A stretch of 64,000 bases of DNA. Origin: Cymbidium sinense. Lineage: Eukaryota; Streptophyta; Magnoliopsida; Asparagales; Orchidaceae. Where the stretch lies: contig CM038232.1 of the NCBI GenBank assembly GCA_021442155.1, positions 62,217,436 to 62,281,435 on the forward strand, in the 5' to 3' direction. Numbering within the stretch: the stretch's first letter is position 1; every line of letters starts with the position of its first letter. Positions 38,076-49,532 of this stretch are shown here, in pieces. Below the pieces are notes generated by a model, which saw nothing but the letters and a program-made list of their open reading frames with translations, was not told the DNA's origin and did not search any database. The position numbers and the translations under genes are program-made.

Positions 38076-39079
38076 TCAATGGATCTAATCGTTTTAATCA
38101 GGGCCATCCATCCAAAACATGCGGGATGGATGCCCCATGATCCTACCTGCTGGGAGGCGGAGGTCGTCCTCCATGGCTTGATCCAGCTTACTGCTGGATT
38201 GAGATTCACACCATCAAGAGGTGTAGGGAAGAACATCCAATGGCTAGGATCTAAAGGGATTATAATTCCCTTCACAAATGATCGAGCAATTTTCAATGGA
38301 GGATCAGTTTTGAACAATACCTCATTGGAGGCTATTACCGGTGCTTCCAACGGAGGAGGTAGCTTCGTCTAGTGGAGATGAAGCTATGTTGAAAATTTCA
38401 AGCCTTGATTTGAAGTGGATTTCCCAATTGACCAAGCTCCCCTTCAATGGCTTGCGGCTTTGATCGAAATCCCTCTTCCCGTGGTTTGGTGACTTGGGAA
38501 ATGCTTTGGGTGAGCTCAACTAACTCCCTTGATGGTGCTTGCAAAGTGAATTTAGGTTTGGTAGAGAATTGAGCAAGTTGGAATTTCACATCACCTCCGC
38601 TGTTTCGGCTTTGAAGAAAATCGAGAAAGAGAAATTCAAATGAGCTTGGGAATGCTTGCCAAGGCTTGGTTTTAGTTCCTAGGCCTCAATCGAATTCAGA
38701 GTGTCTGCTTGGAGTTGGAATGAGGGGGAGTATATCTCCCCCCTTCTTGGATCAGACGACCGAGGCTTGCTCTTCCATTTTTGATCAATTGAGGAGATTG
38801 ATTGGGTTGTCTAGGCTGTTAGGGATTCTATGTGCTTCGATTTTGGTAGAGGAGTGGAGGAGAGGAAGTGCACATGTGTTAGGTAGGTGTATGGGGTGAT
38901 CTAAGTAGAGAATTTTCATTGGAGGTGTCGGTTTGGCCTTGGGTTGGGTCATGACTGACCCAAACCCATTGGGTCATGTTCACCATAATCCTTGGTGTTT
39001 ATGTGATCCACTAGGAGGATGCCAAGTGACAGTGAGAAGGAATTGACTAAATTCCAAGTGAATTTGGCCATAGGTTACC

Positions 39080-40020
39080 CTTTGACCCAAGGGTAAAATA
39101 ATTATTTAACCTTGATTTTGATTTGGGCAGACTTGTAATGATTCAAAAGTGAGTTGTGCCAATTTTCAATTGATTTGGAGTTCATTTGGTTATTGGTTCA
39201 ATTTGACCTATTTAGGTCAAAATGGGTCAACTTGGGTCAAGTTGACCAATTGATCAAATTGGGTAAAACCATGTGTTAGGACAAGTTTAAATGATCATTT
39301 GGAGCCTATGGGTATCATTAGTTTGGTTCAATTTGATTATATTTGGTTTTGGTTCATTTGAGTTCATTTAGGTCAAATGGGTAAAGTTAACCAATTTGAC
39401 CCATTGACCTAATTGGGTTAGGTCATGGGTTAGTTTAGGCTTAGTTGATCATTTGAAATGTATTGCAAGATTTGGTTTCAATCAATTTTGGTTTGGTTTG
39501 ATTTCAAGTTGATTTGACCTTTTAGGTCAAGTTGGGTTCATGATCAATTGGGCTAGGTTGGGTCTAGTTGGTGAATTGAAGCTTTGGTCAAGTTCAACAA
39601 GTGATTTAGAATGAATTTGATCCATTGGTTGCAATCAATTTGGCTTAGATCAAGATTTGATCCTTTTTGACTTTTTAGGTCAACTTGGGTCATGTGGCCA
39701 ATTTGGCTTGGTTTGGCTCAATTGATAGCTTGATCATGTTCAACGATTGATTATGGATGGTTTAGATCAATGGTTTCAATCAATTTAGCTTATGGTGGAT
39801 TTTAGCTTATTTTTATTTTATTTGGGTTAAGTGTTGACTTAGTCAAATGCTAGGTTTGACTTGTTTTGACCCAATTTGAGTGATTGATCATCCTAGGATG
39901 ATTGTTGCTCATAATATGAGGCTTAGATGGGCTTTGTTCAATCCAATTTGGATTGGATTAGAATTTAGCTCAAAAAGTTGCTTTAGGTCACTTTGGGTCA
40001 AGTGAGCCTAAGTGAGTCAA
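39080..40020. promoter_or_regulatory. Cluster of W-box-like TTGACC/T motifs in the LTR
   Basis: About twenty TTGACC, TTGACT or reverse-complement motifs within roughly 940 bases by eye, e.g. four in 39202-39240. TTGAC(C/T) is the core of the W-box bound by WRKY factors, which act in stress responses. Similar clusters are seen at 26830-27080 (LTR A) and 58550-58800 (B 5' LTR). They may be binding sites or may simply come from expansion of a short 'gggtcaa' repeat. Confidence 0.45.
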
Positions 40021-40624
40021 TGGCTTGATCAAGGCTTGATTCAAGTTTGGTTGAACTCACATATAGACTTATGATTGCAATATAAATCTAATTGAAAGTG
40101 ATTTGAAGTCAAATGGGTTTTGATTCATTTGATAATTTCAAGTTCAAAGGATGAACATGTGTTTGATTTGGGTTAGTTTCATTTTGGTTTGATGATTGTA
40201 GTTTATGTTTATGTTTATGTTTGGACTTGTGATTGAAAGATTGATTGTTTGAAGAGAAAATCCAAGGGTTTGGATTGATTTGAGAATGATTTAGCTAAGT
40301 TCAAGGATTTGACTTGAAAGGGCTTAGGTTGGATTTTAGATAGGTTTGGATTTGAGTTTTGAATTAGTTTTGGTTGTTTGAATTTATATTTCATTTATAT
40401 TTGTGAATATAAATGAAGATATAAATGGGTTATGAGAAAATATTTTGAATTTGGAGTGATTTGGATTTGATTTGAGCTAAGTCTATAAGATGAAATAAAA
40501 GGCTTAGGAAAGATTTTGGAATTTAAAATTGAGTTGGAATTGATTTAAGATTTGATTTGGAATTGATTTGACTTTGAGAAAATCAATTGAGTTGAAATTG
40601 ATTTAATTTTTGATTTGAATTCAG

Positions 40625-40752
40625 AATTGATTTGAATTTGAAGTTGATTTGAATTTGAAGTTTGATTTGAATTTGAGGTTGATTTGCATTTGAAGTTGAT
40701 TTGAATTTGAAGTTAATTTGAATTTGAAGTTGATTTGAATTTGAAGTTTGAC
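40625..40752. repeat. 18-bp tandem array in the LTR
   Basis: About seven units of a word like gatttgaatttgaagttg with single-base changes and occasional extra T. A much shorter version, inverted, lies at 25781-25830 in LTR A, so the number of copies differs between LTRs. Confidence 0.8.
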
Positions 40753-40981
40753 TTGAAAGAAGGAAGCAAGGATTTGGTTCAAGCTATAGGGTAGACAAGT
40801 TTTCCTAACATCCCTAAGACATAACCTATTCCTATGAGTAACTTTTCTAAGTCTCTAGGGTTGGGTTAAGTGTTCACATAATTACTAGAAGTGTCTTTAG
40901 ACTAAGGAACTCTTAGTGTCTAGAGGAGTCCTATGTCTAAGATAGAGAAGTTGAGAACTCACTCCAAAAGTGAGGTCAACA

Positions 40982-41650
40982 AAGGGCGCCCAATAGGTGT
41001 AGTGTGTCTGACAAGGCACACCACACGTATTGGTGTTGACCGAGATGATCGACAACGCTCGAACGACCGCAGGCTTTAATAGAAATGATATACTCCTAAA
41101 CTAGATGTGTAGAAGGAATTAAGAGCTTAGTGCAATGCAACTCTACTTATGCCTAAGACATAAGAGAGTGAATGAAGAATCCACTCGGGATTGAGTATAT
41201 GAACCTTCCACTAGGAAAGCAGGTTCAAGTTATCCATTGAGGGATGAGAGGTTTAATTTGATTTGTGTCTCAATGGGGAGAAAATTGATTTTATTTGCTG
41301 ATTTATGATTTGGTGTTCCATTGGGGATGAAAATGTGAACTCTCTACTAGGGGAGCAAGTTCAAGTCATCCACTGGGGATAAGAGGTTGTGAAACCTGCT
41401 GGGGGATTAGAATTTGGGATCCACTGGGGATGAAAATGTGAACTCTATGCTAGAGGAGCAAGTTTGGGTTGGATTGAGTTGATTCCACTAGGAGAATTAG
41501 AAAGATTTGCATCTCACTGAGGAGATGCGGATTGATTCGATTTGTTTAATTGACTCCATTAGGGAGGTTGATTAGATTTGTTTTATTTGTTTAGTTTGAC
41601 TCCACTGGGGATGAGGGTTGAATGATTTTGTTTTAGATTTTAAAAATTTG
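40982..41650 (-). other. Element B 3' interior next to the LTR, with short repeats
   Basis: Contains repeated 'ccactggggatga' and 'gggagcaagttcaag' words (41210-41640), i.e. a degraded tandem array. No coding frame. No purine-only tract immediately adjoins the LTR on the minus strand; it reads ggcgccctt there. Confidence 0.55.
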
Positions 41651-41654
41651 AATT

Positions 41655-43220
41655 TTGAGATGGACCCTGTCGGTTTGCAATGGACTGCACCGAGTAGGGG
41701 CCATGTTGGCCTTGATCTAGCTCAGATTTACCAATCCAAAGGGGTAGTATACCAACTATACAGTAGGACTATCTAACCAAAGGGGTGCTTTTCGATTTAC
41801 AGTGACCAATTCAGGGAAGAAAGCACATGGACTCACATCTTCCACTACAAAAGACCACTGGGGGCAACACGTTAGCAAAGTAACTTGTTAACTCGACCTA
41901 GGGCTAACTACTGAGCGAATGCCGCTGGGGGACTTAAGTCAGCTCAAAGATAGTCAAAGTTAATTTCATTTTTTTAGTTATTTTTGATGGATTCTATTGG
42001 TTTGCGATGAACTGAACTGAGTAGGGGCCGTGTCAACCTTGATGTAGCTCAGATTTACCAATTTGAGGGGGTAGTCTACTAACCACATAGTAGGACTATC
42101 CAACCAAAGGAGTGCCTTTCGATTTGCAGCAGCCAATTCAGGGAAGAAAGTGCGGAGACTCACACCTTCCACTAAAAAGATCACTGGGCGCACGTTAGCA
42201 AGGTAACATGATACCCGACCAAGGGCTGACTACTGAGTGAATGCCGCTAAGGTACTTAAATTAGCTCAAATATACTTAAAATTAAGTTCATTTTTTGTTA
42301 TGTTTGATGGATCCCATCGATTTGCGATGGACTGCACTGAGTAGGGGCCGTGTTGGCCTTAGTCTCGCTCAGATTTACCAATACAAAGGGAGTAGTTTCT
42401 CGACCAAGGGGAGAACTATCCAACCAAAGGGGTACCTTTCGGTTTGCTGTGGCTAATTCCAGGAAGAAAGTGCGGGGACTCATATCTTCCACTACAAAAG
42501 ACTACTGGGGCGACACGTTAGCAAGGTAACATGTTAACCCAACCCAGGGCTGACTACTGAGTGAATACCACTAGGGGACTTAAATTAACTCAAAGATAGT
42601 CAAAGTTAATTTCATTTTTTGAGTTATTTTTTATGGATTCCATCAGTTTGATGGACCGAGTAATGTTGGCTCTCCTCCAAAGGGAGTAGTCTACCAACCA
42701 CATAGTAGGATTATCCAACCAAAGGGGTGCCTTTCGGTTTGCAGCGGTCAATTCAAGGAAGAAAGCGCGAGGACTCACATCTTCCACTACAAAAGATCAG
42801 CGGCAATGTAACATGTTAGTCGACTAGGGGCATCTTGAGTGAATGCCAATGGGGACTTAAATCAGCTCAAAGATAGTCAAAACTAATTTCATTTTAGTTA
42901 TTTTTGATGGATCTCATCAGTTTGTGATAGACTGCACTGATTAGGGGCCATGTTGGGCTTGGGCTAGCTCAGGTTTACCAATCCAAAGGGAGCAGTTTCC
43001 CGATCGAGGGGAGAACTATCTAACCAAAGGGGTGTCTTTCGGTTTGCAGCAGCTGATTCAGGGAAGAAAGCATGGGGACTCACATCTTTCCCGAATAGAA
43101 GACCACTGGGGCGACATATTAGCGAAGTAACATGTCAACCTGACCTAGGGCTGCTTGTCGGTTTGCGATAGTCATGCTAGAAAGAATGCATATTAGACTT
43201 ATATCTTTCAAAGTGAAATG
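41655..43220 (-). repeat. ~320-bp tandem array in the 3' untranslated region of element B
   Basis: Five units start near 41660, 41985, 42305, 42631 and 42907. Shared blocks include 'gactgcactgagtagggg', 'ctcagatttaccaat', 'ccaaccaaaggggtgcc', 'gaagaaagcg', 'actcacatcttccac' and 'gactactgagtgaatgcc'. The fourth has internal deletions. More diverged relatives continue to about 44300 (e.g. 43427, 43800). Three small minus-strand frames (41978-42193, 42298-42492, 42590-42787) are the same repeat read through and are not genes. Long tandem arrays in the 3' untranslated region are a known habit of Tat/Ogre elements. Confidence 0.85.
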
Positions 43221-44339
43221 ACTACTGGGGCAACCTGTCTGTGGCAAAACAGATTGAACCCGACTTAAGGGCAATTACTAAGAGAGTGCTGACCCGAGGA
43301 CTTATCTCCACTCAAGAGTAGTCAGGCAATTCCTATAGAGTTCTCACACGCCCAAAGATATGATGCACTTGTGAAAGGGGAGGCTTGAATTCTAATAGCT
43401 AATTTATTTATTTATTTGTTTGTTTCGTGGACCCTATTGATTTGAGGGATCATCGAGAATGAGCTTATATTAGCCTAGACCTATCTCAAATTTCTCTTGA
43501 ACCGGAGAATGATCCACACAATTTCTCCAACCACAGGGGTGGTTACTAGGAAATGGGGACTATCTAATCCAAAAGTAACCAGAGTAGTGTCTAAATGGGA
43601 TCGTAAAGGATGTGATCCAAGTAGAATTCCTGCAGGGGAGGGGACGCTAAGGGCTTTATCCAAAACCCTAGAGAAGATAATATATATAAGTATTTGATGG
43701 CCAACTCAAGGAGAAAGCGTGAGGACTCACATCTACCAAGAGTAATGTATCCACCGGGTGAGTCACTGTCAGTATAACCAACATCAACCAAGCTAAGGTG
43801 CCCGTCGATTTATGACAATCAGCCTAGGAAGAAAGCATCTGAGATTCACATCTTCCTATAGCGAAACTGATTGCTGGGATAGTCTGTCTTCAGCTCGACA
43901 CGTTCTATCCGACTTAGGTAGACTACTAAGTGAATGCCACTGGTGGACCTATATCAACTCAAAGTAGTCGAGAGGAAAGGAGCCTCTTGGGAATTTATCT
44001 TAAGCCTCAAATATAGTCAACCTAATTAGTGCATGATGGCTAATTCAAGAAGAAAACATGTAGGCTTACATTTTAAACAAAGTCAACATGAGGTAGCTTA
44101 CTGGCTGCACAATGAGGTCTACCAAACTAACAAGGTGTTCTTTGGTTTGCAATGATCAAGTCAGGTTGAAAGCGAGGGGACTCACATTCGCAGGACAAGT
44201 GACCACTAGGGTGACAGACTAGCAATGTATCATGTCAATCCGACCTAGAGCAGTTAATGAGTGAGTGCCACAGGGGGCTTACTCCCACATCAAAATAGCC
44301 TGAGATGAAAGATATGTGTTTATTTTTGTGCTTATGTTA

Positions 44340-44620
44340 GAGGAAATAGGATGCCGCTTGGGTTCTCTCACGCCTATCCTAAACATGCTGGGGAATTTGA
44401 TGAAATGGTGCCATGAATGACAGTTGTGACTCCCACCAAGAAAGGATGCCGCTTGGGTCTCTTACACCTAACTAAGTTGTGCTAGTCGAAATAGGATGCC
44501 TCTTGGGTTCTCTCACACCTATTCTAGTAGCGCCAGGGAATCATGTTTAATTTGTGTTCGTGTTGTGAAAGAAGGATATGATGCCTCTTGAGTTCTCTTA
44601 TACCTAACCTAAAATATGTC
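44340..44620 (-). repeat. Short tandem repeat downstream of the integrase
   Basis: Four copies of a word like 'ggatgccgcttgggttctct' followed by 'cacctat' or 'cacctaac', beginning near 44349, 44444, 44489 and 44580. Separate from the 320-bp array and closer to the coding end. Confidence 0.7.
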
Positions 44621-44799
44621 ATGTCAGATTCATAAATAAGCAAACAATGCTTCGAAAGAAGAAGATATTTTGATGAATTGGAATGAAATTTTGATGATAG
44701 AATTATTTTCAAACATGATTTTATGAGTAGTATTTCTTCAAATAGAGCCCATTAATTGGAAGCATCAGGTGTTCCCCTTTACAATCAATAAGCTGATAA

Positions 44800-45800
44800 G
44801 ATCCTCCTTAGTAGGCATTCTCTATGACAAAAGGGCCTTCCCAAGTGGGTTCAAACTTGCCTCCCATCTTTTGACGGGCAATAATTGGTCTCCTTAGAAC
44901 TAATACAAGCTCTCATACTTGAAAAGCTTTAGGGCAGACCGGCTTGTTGTGAGCTTGAATCATTTTGGCCTTGTACAACTCGAGGTTCTGGCACGCCCGT
45001 AGGCGTCTCTCCTCCAAACCTTCAAGCTCTTCTAATCGTAACTTGGCATTCTGCTCTATAGTGATTGGACTACTCATTGCTATCCATAGTGATGGGAGTT
45101 GAACTTCTAATGGTAGAACAGCTTCAGACCCATATACTAAGGAGAATGAGGTAGATTGAGTTGGAGTTTTGTATGTGGTGCGGTATGCCCACAAGGCTTC
45201 AACTAGCTGCTCATGCCACCGTTGTTTATTGTAATTAAGTGTCTTCTTTAGTATATGGATGAGAGTTTTGTTGAATGCTTCTACTAGGCCATTCGCCCTG
45301 GGGTAGTAGATGGTGGAGTATCTCTAATCTATACCGTGTCTTCTAGTGAAGCTGTTGATCTTGGTGCTCTTGAATGCAGTACCATTATCAAATATAATTC
45401 GTCGAGATACCTCAAACATATATACGATATGGTTCCTGAAAAATAGAAGCACATGCTGAGCTATGACCTCTTTGAGTGGAATTGCCTCTGCCCACTTAGA
45501 AAAGTAGTCGGTGGCAGCTAAGATGAACCTATGACCCTTGGAAGAAGGAGGATCGATAGGACCCACAATGTCAGTACCCTAACACTCAAATGGCCATGAG
45601 GCCAATGTAAGGTGTAGAATGTTGGGTGGTTGATGTAGGACCATGCCGTGTACCTGACACTGATGGCATCTCTTAGCTACGTTCATGCAGTTTGTAATCA
45701 TCGAAGGCCAATAGTATCCTAGTCTCTTAATCTTTACTTTCATCTTTAGACTGGATTGATGCACTCCGCATAGACCTGAATGTACCTCGGTCACGATCTT
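44800..45800 (-). pseudogene. Integrase of element B (three domains, broken)
   Basis: Inserts the element's DNA copy into the genome. On the minus strand it shows the zinc-binding part (45579-45794: HSGLCGVHQS ... CHQCQVHG), then the catalytic core (45324-45566) with TDYFSKWAEAIP and IIFDNGTAF carrying the two aspartates. The glutamate (NGLVEAFNKT) comes after a stop at about 45324. The C-terminal part, 44913-45194, holds WAYRTTYKTPTQSTSFSLVY and reads on past a stop toward 44800 with a GKFEPTWEGPFVI end. The catalytic triad is present but stops split the chain into at least three pieces. No chromodomain is seen, as expected for Tat. Confidence 0.88.
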
Positions 45801-45923
45801 ATGGGCTTCGTGTTTGTCTAAACAGCATAATCACATTTGATCGAAAGATCGTCGGCACAAGGTGTCATCGAGGAGAGCATAGGAGAGAGCTCTCTATTTC
45901 ATCTGATGGGCTTATGATTTCTC

Positions 45924-46409
45924 TTAAGGTAGTTTGGCTCTAGTCAAGTAATCAATGAATGGTTGCCTCCAATCCAGCTCATCGTTCTTTTCGGCAACGA
46001 CAACCTCCCCTTCAAGAGAAAGTCTCTCGACGAGTTTAGCATCAATAAAGGATATGACTTGTCTATTTTGAACTCTTATTAGAATGGACTCCTCTTTCGG
46101 GCATGCCAATTTTTTGGCAAGTTTAGCCAAAGCATATGCTACTGCATTCTCTCCTCGAGAGATCTTGTAGATGATGACCTTAGGGATTTGGGCCAATAGC
46201 TTCATGGTGTACTCGTGGTAGTGACGAAGCTTAGATTTTAGAACCTTATAGGACCCAACAATCTGGTTGATTACCAGCTGAGATTCCCCATAGATGTTGA
46301 TGCTTTTGACATACACTATAATGGCTAACTCCACACCGACAATTAAAGCCTCATACTTGGCTTCATTGTTGGTGCAGGGATTGGAGAGATAGTATGAGAA
46401 TCTCATCAC
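45924..46409 (-). pseudogene. Second (archaeal-type) RNase H of element B
   Basis: Reads NEAKYEALIVGVELA, then IYGESQLVINQIVGSYK, then ENAVAYALAKLA. This extra RNase H after the usual one is a defining trait of the plant Tat lineage. The motif normally written GDSQLV here reads GESQLV, a change at a catalytic acidic residue. It lies between the ordinary RNase H and the integrase; upstream reading continues to about 46460 after a stop. Confidence 0.82.
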
Positions 46410-46479
46410 ATCGTAGTTTAGAGTTAAGAGAACTATTCCTACCCCTACCTTTCCTGGAAGAGTAGATCGTGATTCTTCT

Positions 46480-47200
46480 CATTTTTGAAAGAAAGTCGTA
46501 CCATCAAAATACATTTCTCAACGGTGATTGTCAACCTCTCCTAAGTTCATGATTTGTTCATCAGGGAGATCGTCACTAAGTGGGGAATCAACAGGTAGTG
46601 GGTGTGCTACTAAGAAATCCGCTAATGCCTGCCCTTTCACCGCATGGAGGGGTATGAATGTAATATCAAATTACGAGCGAATCATGGACCAACGTGCCAA
46701 CCGTCCGGATAACGTCAGCCGTGTCGTGAGATACTACGGTGGATTGATTCTTGAAATCAAGTTCACCTTATGAGAAAGCATATAGTGTCGTAGCTTTTGG
46801 GATGCAAAGATTAAAGCTAGGTAATATTTCTTAATAAGTCGGTAGTTCGCTTCAGCAGGTATCAGATGACGACTGAGGTAGTAGAGAGCGTTCTCCTTCC
46901 CTTCGTCGTTGGTTTGAGCCAACAATGCACAAAGGGAGTCATCCAATGTAGCGGTGTAGAGGATCAATGGCCTACCCGGGATAGGGGCTATTAAAACTGA
47001 CAGTTTCACCAAATATTGCTTGATGTCTTCAAAAGCATACTGACATTTGTCATCCCACTTGAACTTGATATCCTTTTTTAGAAGTGTTGAAAATGGTTTG
47101 TATCTCCACGATAGATTGAAGATAAAGTGTCTTAAATACGACAACTGCCCTTGAAACGATCTGAGTTGGGTTAGACTTTTAGGGGGTGGCATTTCTAAGA
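46480..47200 (-). pseudogene. RNase H and reverse-transcriptase connection of element B
   Basis: The open part, 46734-47192, reads SLTQLRSFQGQLSYLRHFI, KWDDKCQYAFEDIKQYL, then RPLILYTATLDDSLCALLAQ and ENALYYLSRHLIPAEANYR, the typical Ty3/gypsy thumb and RNase H. The residue after LYTA is T where the family has S, but the following D is kept. The segment continues with a LADFLVAHPLPVDSPL-type linker (about 46540-46640) to the second RNase H. A stop separates the two. Confidence 0.85.
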
Positions 47201-47379
47201 TAGCTTTGATCTTTTCTGGGTCTATCTCTATTCTCCGGTGTCGGACAACAAACCCAAGGAACTTCCCTGAAGCTACTCCGAATGCACACTTCAGGGGTTC
47301 ATTTTGAGGTTGAATTATCTTAACTGTTCGAAAATTACTCTCAAGACAAAAATCTGTTCTTCCTTTTCTTTGCTTTTGA

Positions 47380-47897
47380 CTACAAGATCATCAACATAAC
47401 ATTCAACTTGATGATGAATGAGTTCGTTGAAGATTCGAATCATGGCCCATTGGTATGTAGCATCGGATTTTAAGGCATGACCTTATAACTTATTCGAGGT
47501 TCAAAAGCGTGTTTCTTTCATCCTCAACGGCCATCATGATTTGGTTGTAGCCAGATGACTCATCCATAAAGGAGAATACTGTATGAGATGAGGCGATATC
47601 CACCATTAATTCGGATATAGGAAGAAGAAATTCATCATTAGGACATGCCTTATTTAAGTCCCTGAAATCATTGCATATGCGAATTTGACTATTCTTTTTC
47701 TTAACTAGGATAACACTGGCTAACCAGGTAGGGTATTTTTCTTCCCTGATGAAATCAGCATCGATCAGTTTCTTGATTTCAGAAATGACCAACTGTTCGA
47801 TTTCTAATCGCATGCGTCTAGGAGCTTGCTTGATAGGGTTAGCGTTAGGGTTTATTGCTAGTTTGTGGACTACTACATCAGGAGATAATCCAGTCAT
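47380..47897 (-). pseudogene. Reverse transcriptase of element B
   Basis: Copies the element's RNA into DNA. 47490-47897 reads APRRMRLEIEQLVISEIKKL, then ASVILVKKKNSQIRICNDFR, DLNKACPNDEFLLPI and FSFMDESSGYNQI, where the first catalytic Asp sits. After a stop at 47487-47489 the palm resumes with the YVDD catalytic box at 47387-47398 (minus-strand codons TAT GTT GAT GAT) followed by LVVKSKEKE. Catalytic motifs are thus present but the chain is interrupted. Confidence 0.9.
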
Positions 47898-48086
47898 CTC
47901 TTCATAACTTCATGCAAAGCAGTCCTTAAACTCAGTCAATAGCTTAACTAAACTAGTTTCTTCTTCATTCAGCAGAGAACTGATGTATGTCGGGCGTGAA
48001 TCTTCTTATGTCATGAGGTTGATTTCTTTGAGTTTATCGATAGTTGAATGAATTTTCTCTTCAAATTATAGAGGTGCATCTTTGAT

Positions 48087-48900
48087 TTAGAGATTATCTG
48101 GATCATCTAAAGTTTCTAAGCACACCTTCTCATAAGAGTTAGTGTGGTTTGAGAAAAACTTATTAGACTCCAGATGATTGGTGACAACTAAGAAGTAATC
48201 ATCATCGTCAATTGGACCCACTGTACTGAATCCTAGTCCTGATCTTGATTGTGCATCCCTGCCTTTGTTGTTCCACAACTTTTTGAAATACTCTGACCTG
48301 TGCCTGGACCATGTGTAAGGAATAAAACCTTTCTTTGCAAGATTATGAACACAAGGTGAGTACTAATCAAAAGGTAATTCCATTAAATCTTTATATGAAT
48401 TATCCTCAAATTTTACATCTGCTTCTGGACTTGAGGATGATGATCCCAATAGGAATCTCTTTGGCTTGACATCCATAGAAGGCCTGGGAGCTTCCTTAAC
48501 TACTAAATCTTTAACTTTTTGAGAAGAAAGTGGGGTTAGAGCTAAACTTCCTAATTGTAGCCTAATAGTTTTACATAAACCTGATTTGAATACATTTGTG
48601 CTTTGCTTGGAGGCTTGGTCTTCATCACTGTCTGACTCGAGTGTCACCTCCAATGAAACCCGCTGAGAGGGGTTGGCTGGTGTGCTAATCACATGAAACT
48701 CGTCCTCCGAGCTGGATTCCAAGTCTATGTGAATAGCATGGGTACTCCTGTGAACTGGAACATAACCCCTGTTGGCTGGCGGCCAAGCAAGGGGTCTTCC
48801 ACCTCTGGAACTGTCTCTATATCAGCCTCTGCCTCTGCCTGGTGGAGGTCGAGTCATCCTACCCATATGCCCGTATGATGGAATGAACTGTGGGTGAAAT
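48087..48900 (-). pseudogene. Spacer part of the element B polyprotein between protease and reverse transcriptase
   Basis: Open pieces at 48363-48722 and 48087-48278 are rich in Ser, Asp and Glu (e.g. SSSEDEFHVI, LESDSDEDQ) and have no enzyme motif. In Tat-type elements a poorly conserved stretch lies at this place. It is broken by stops and frame changes. Confidence 0.6.
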
Positions 48901-49129
48901 ATGACATACGACTCTACCTCTTCCTCGGTGTCCTTTTCTCGTTCACTTGTATTTTTCTTTTTCTTCATTTTCTTTTTCTTTAGTATTTGAATTTTGACCA
49001 AGTTCATGAGAAAATGTGTTTTTATTTTGGGAAAGATAGTAGGTTGCATCCTCATATATCTAGACCTCTCTAAGTGAAAATGACTTTTTATCTCCTTTGA
49101 CACAGTATTCGATTCCATCTTTTCGAAAC

Positions 49130-49480
49130 TTAATGCACTGATGAAGAAAGGATGTCATCATCTTGTTCTGATGTATCCAAGGCCTACCGAGCAAAGTAGT
49201 GAATGAAGTATTCGAATCAATTATATAGAACTTGGCTTCAGTCTTCTAGTCACCTATTTTCAAAGGTAATACTATGGAGCCTAAAGCCCTCTCACCCTGT
49301 TCATTGAATCCTCTATCATCCATCTCCTGAGATGTCAATCTTCAAGCAAGGTCTTTAGACTCATCATATTCATCACACGGATCAACTAAAATCCTTGAAA
49401 GTCTGAATCTGCCCATATCCACTATGATGTAGAGGGGGCGGTTATGCTCCATGTCCCCCAGAAGAAGGTCTTCGTCAGTG
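49130..49480 (-). pseudogene. Aspartic protease region of element B
   Basis: On the minus strand this reads MEHNRPLYI, then RILVDP where the active-site D(S/T)G would be expected (here DPCD), and later TTLLGRPWIHQ near 49150-49185, the well-conserved end of this protease type. Several stops interrupt it, so it is not functional. The active-site triplet itself is not intact. Confidence 0.75.
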
Positions 49481-49532
49481 AATGTGACTCCCTAGGCTTC
49501 TCTTGAATAATGTGCCTCCTCTCTAATAACAG

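Larger units (their letters stand above)
33541..40981 (-). mobile_element. Element B 3' LTR, about 7.4 kb
   Basis: On the plus strand it runs from TGTGACG (33541) to GGTCAACA (40981). It contains, left to right, the block with 'cgtagatccgcagatg' (33608), a C-rich tract with 'caaccccgggatgtcc' (36308), a GC-rich island with G-boxes (37935-38050), a TTGAC-rich part (39080-40020) and an 18-bp tandem array (40625-40752). It is the longest LTR copy here and so the best template for comparing the others. Short frames on both strands near 38060-38370 are not kept in the other LTR and are not considered genes. Confidence 0.85.

Noticed and set aside
38060..38372. Overlapping ~97-codon frames on both strands in the LTR, with a similar frame in LTR A (27226-27579)
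   Set aside because: Similarity follows DNA-level LTR identity. The matching place in the B 5' LTR (57720-57890) has stops, so no conserved protein is indicated.
41978..42787. Three similar minus-strand frames of about 65 codons
   Set aside because: They are the 320-bp tandem repeat read in one frame, not separate genes.
46528..46773. Plus-strand frame of 81 codons in element B
   Set aside because: Lies opposite the polyprotein coding strand and has no motif.
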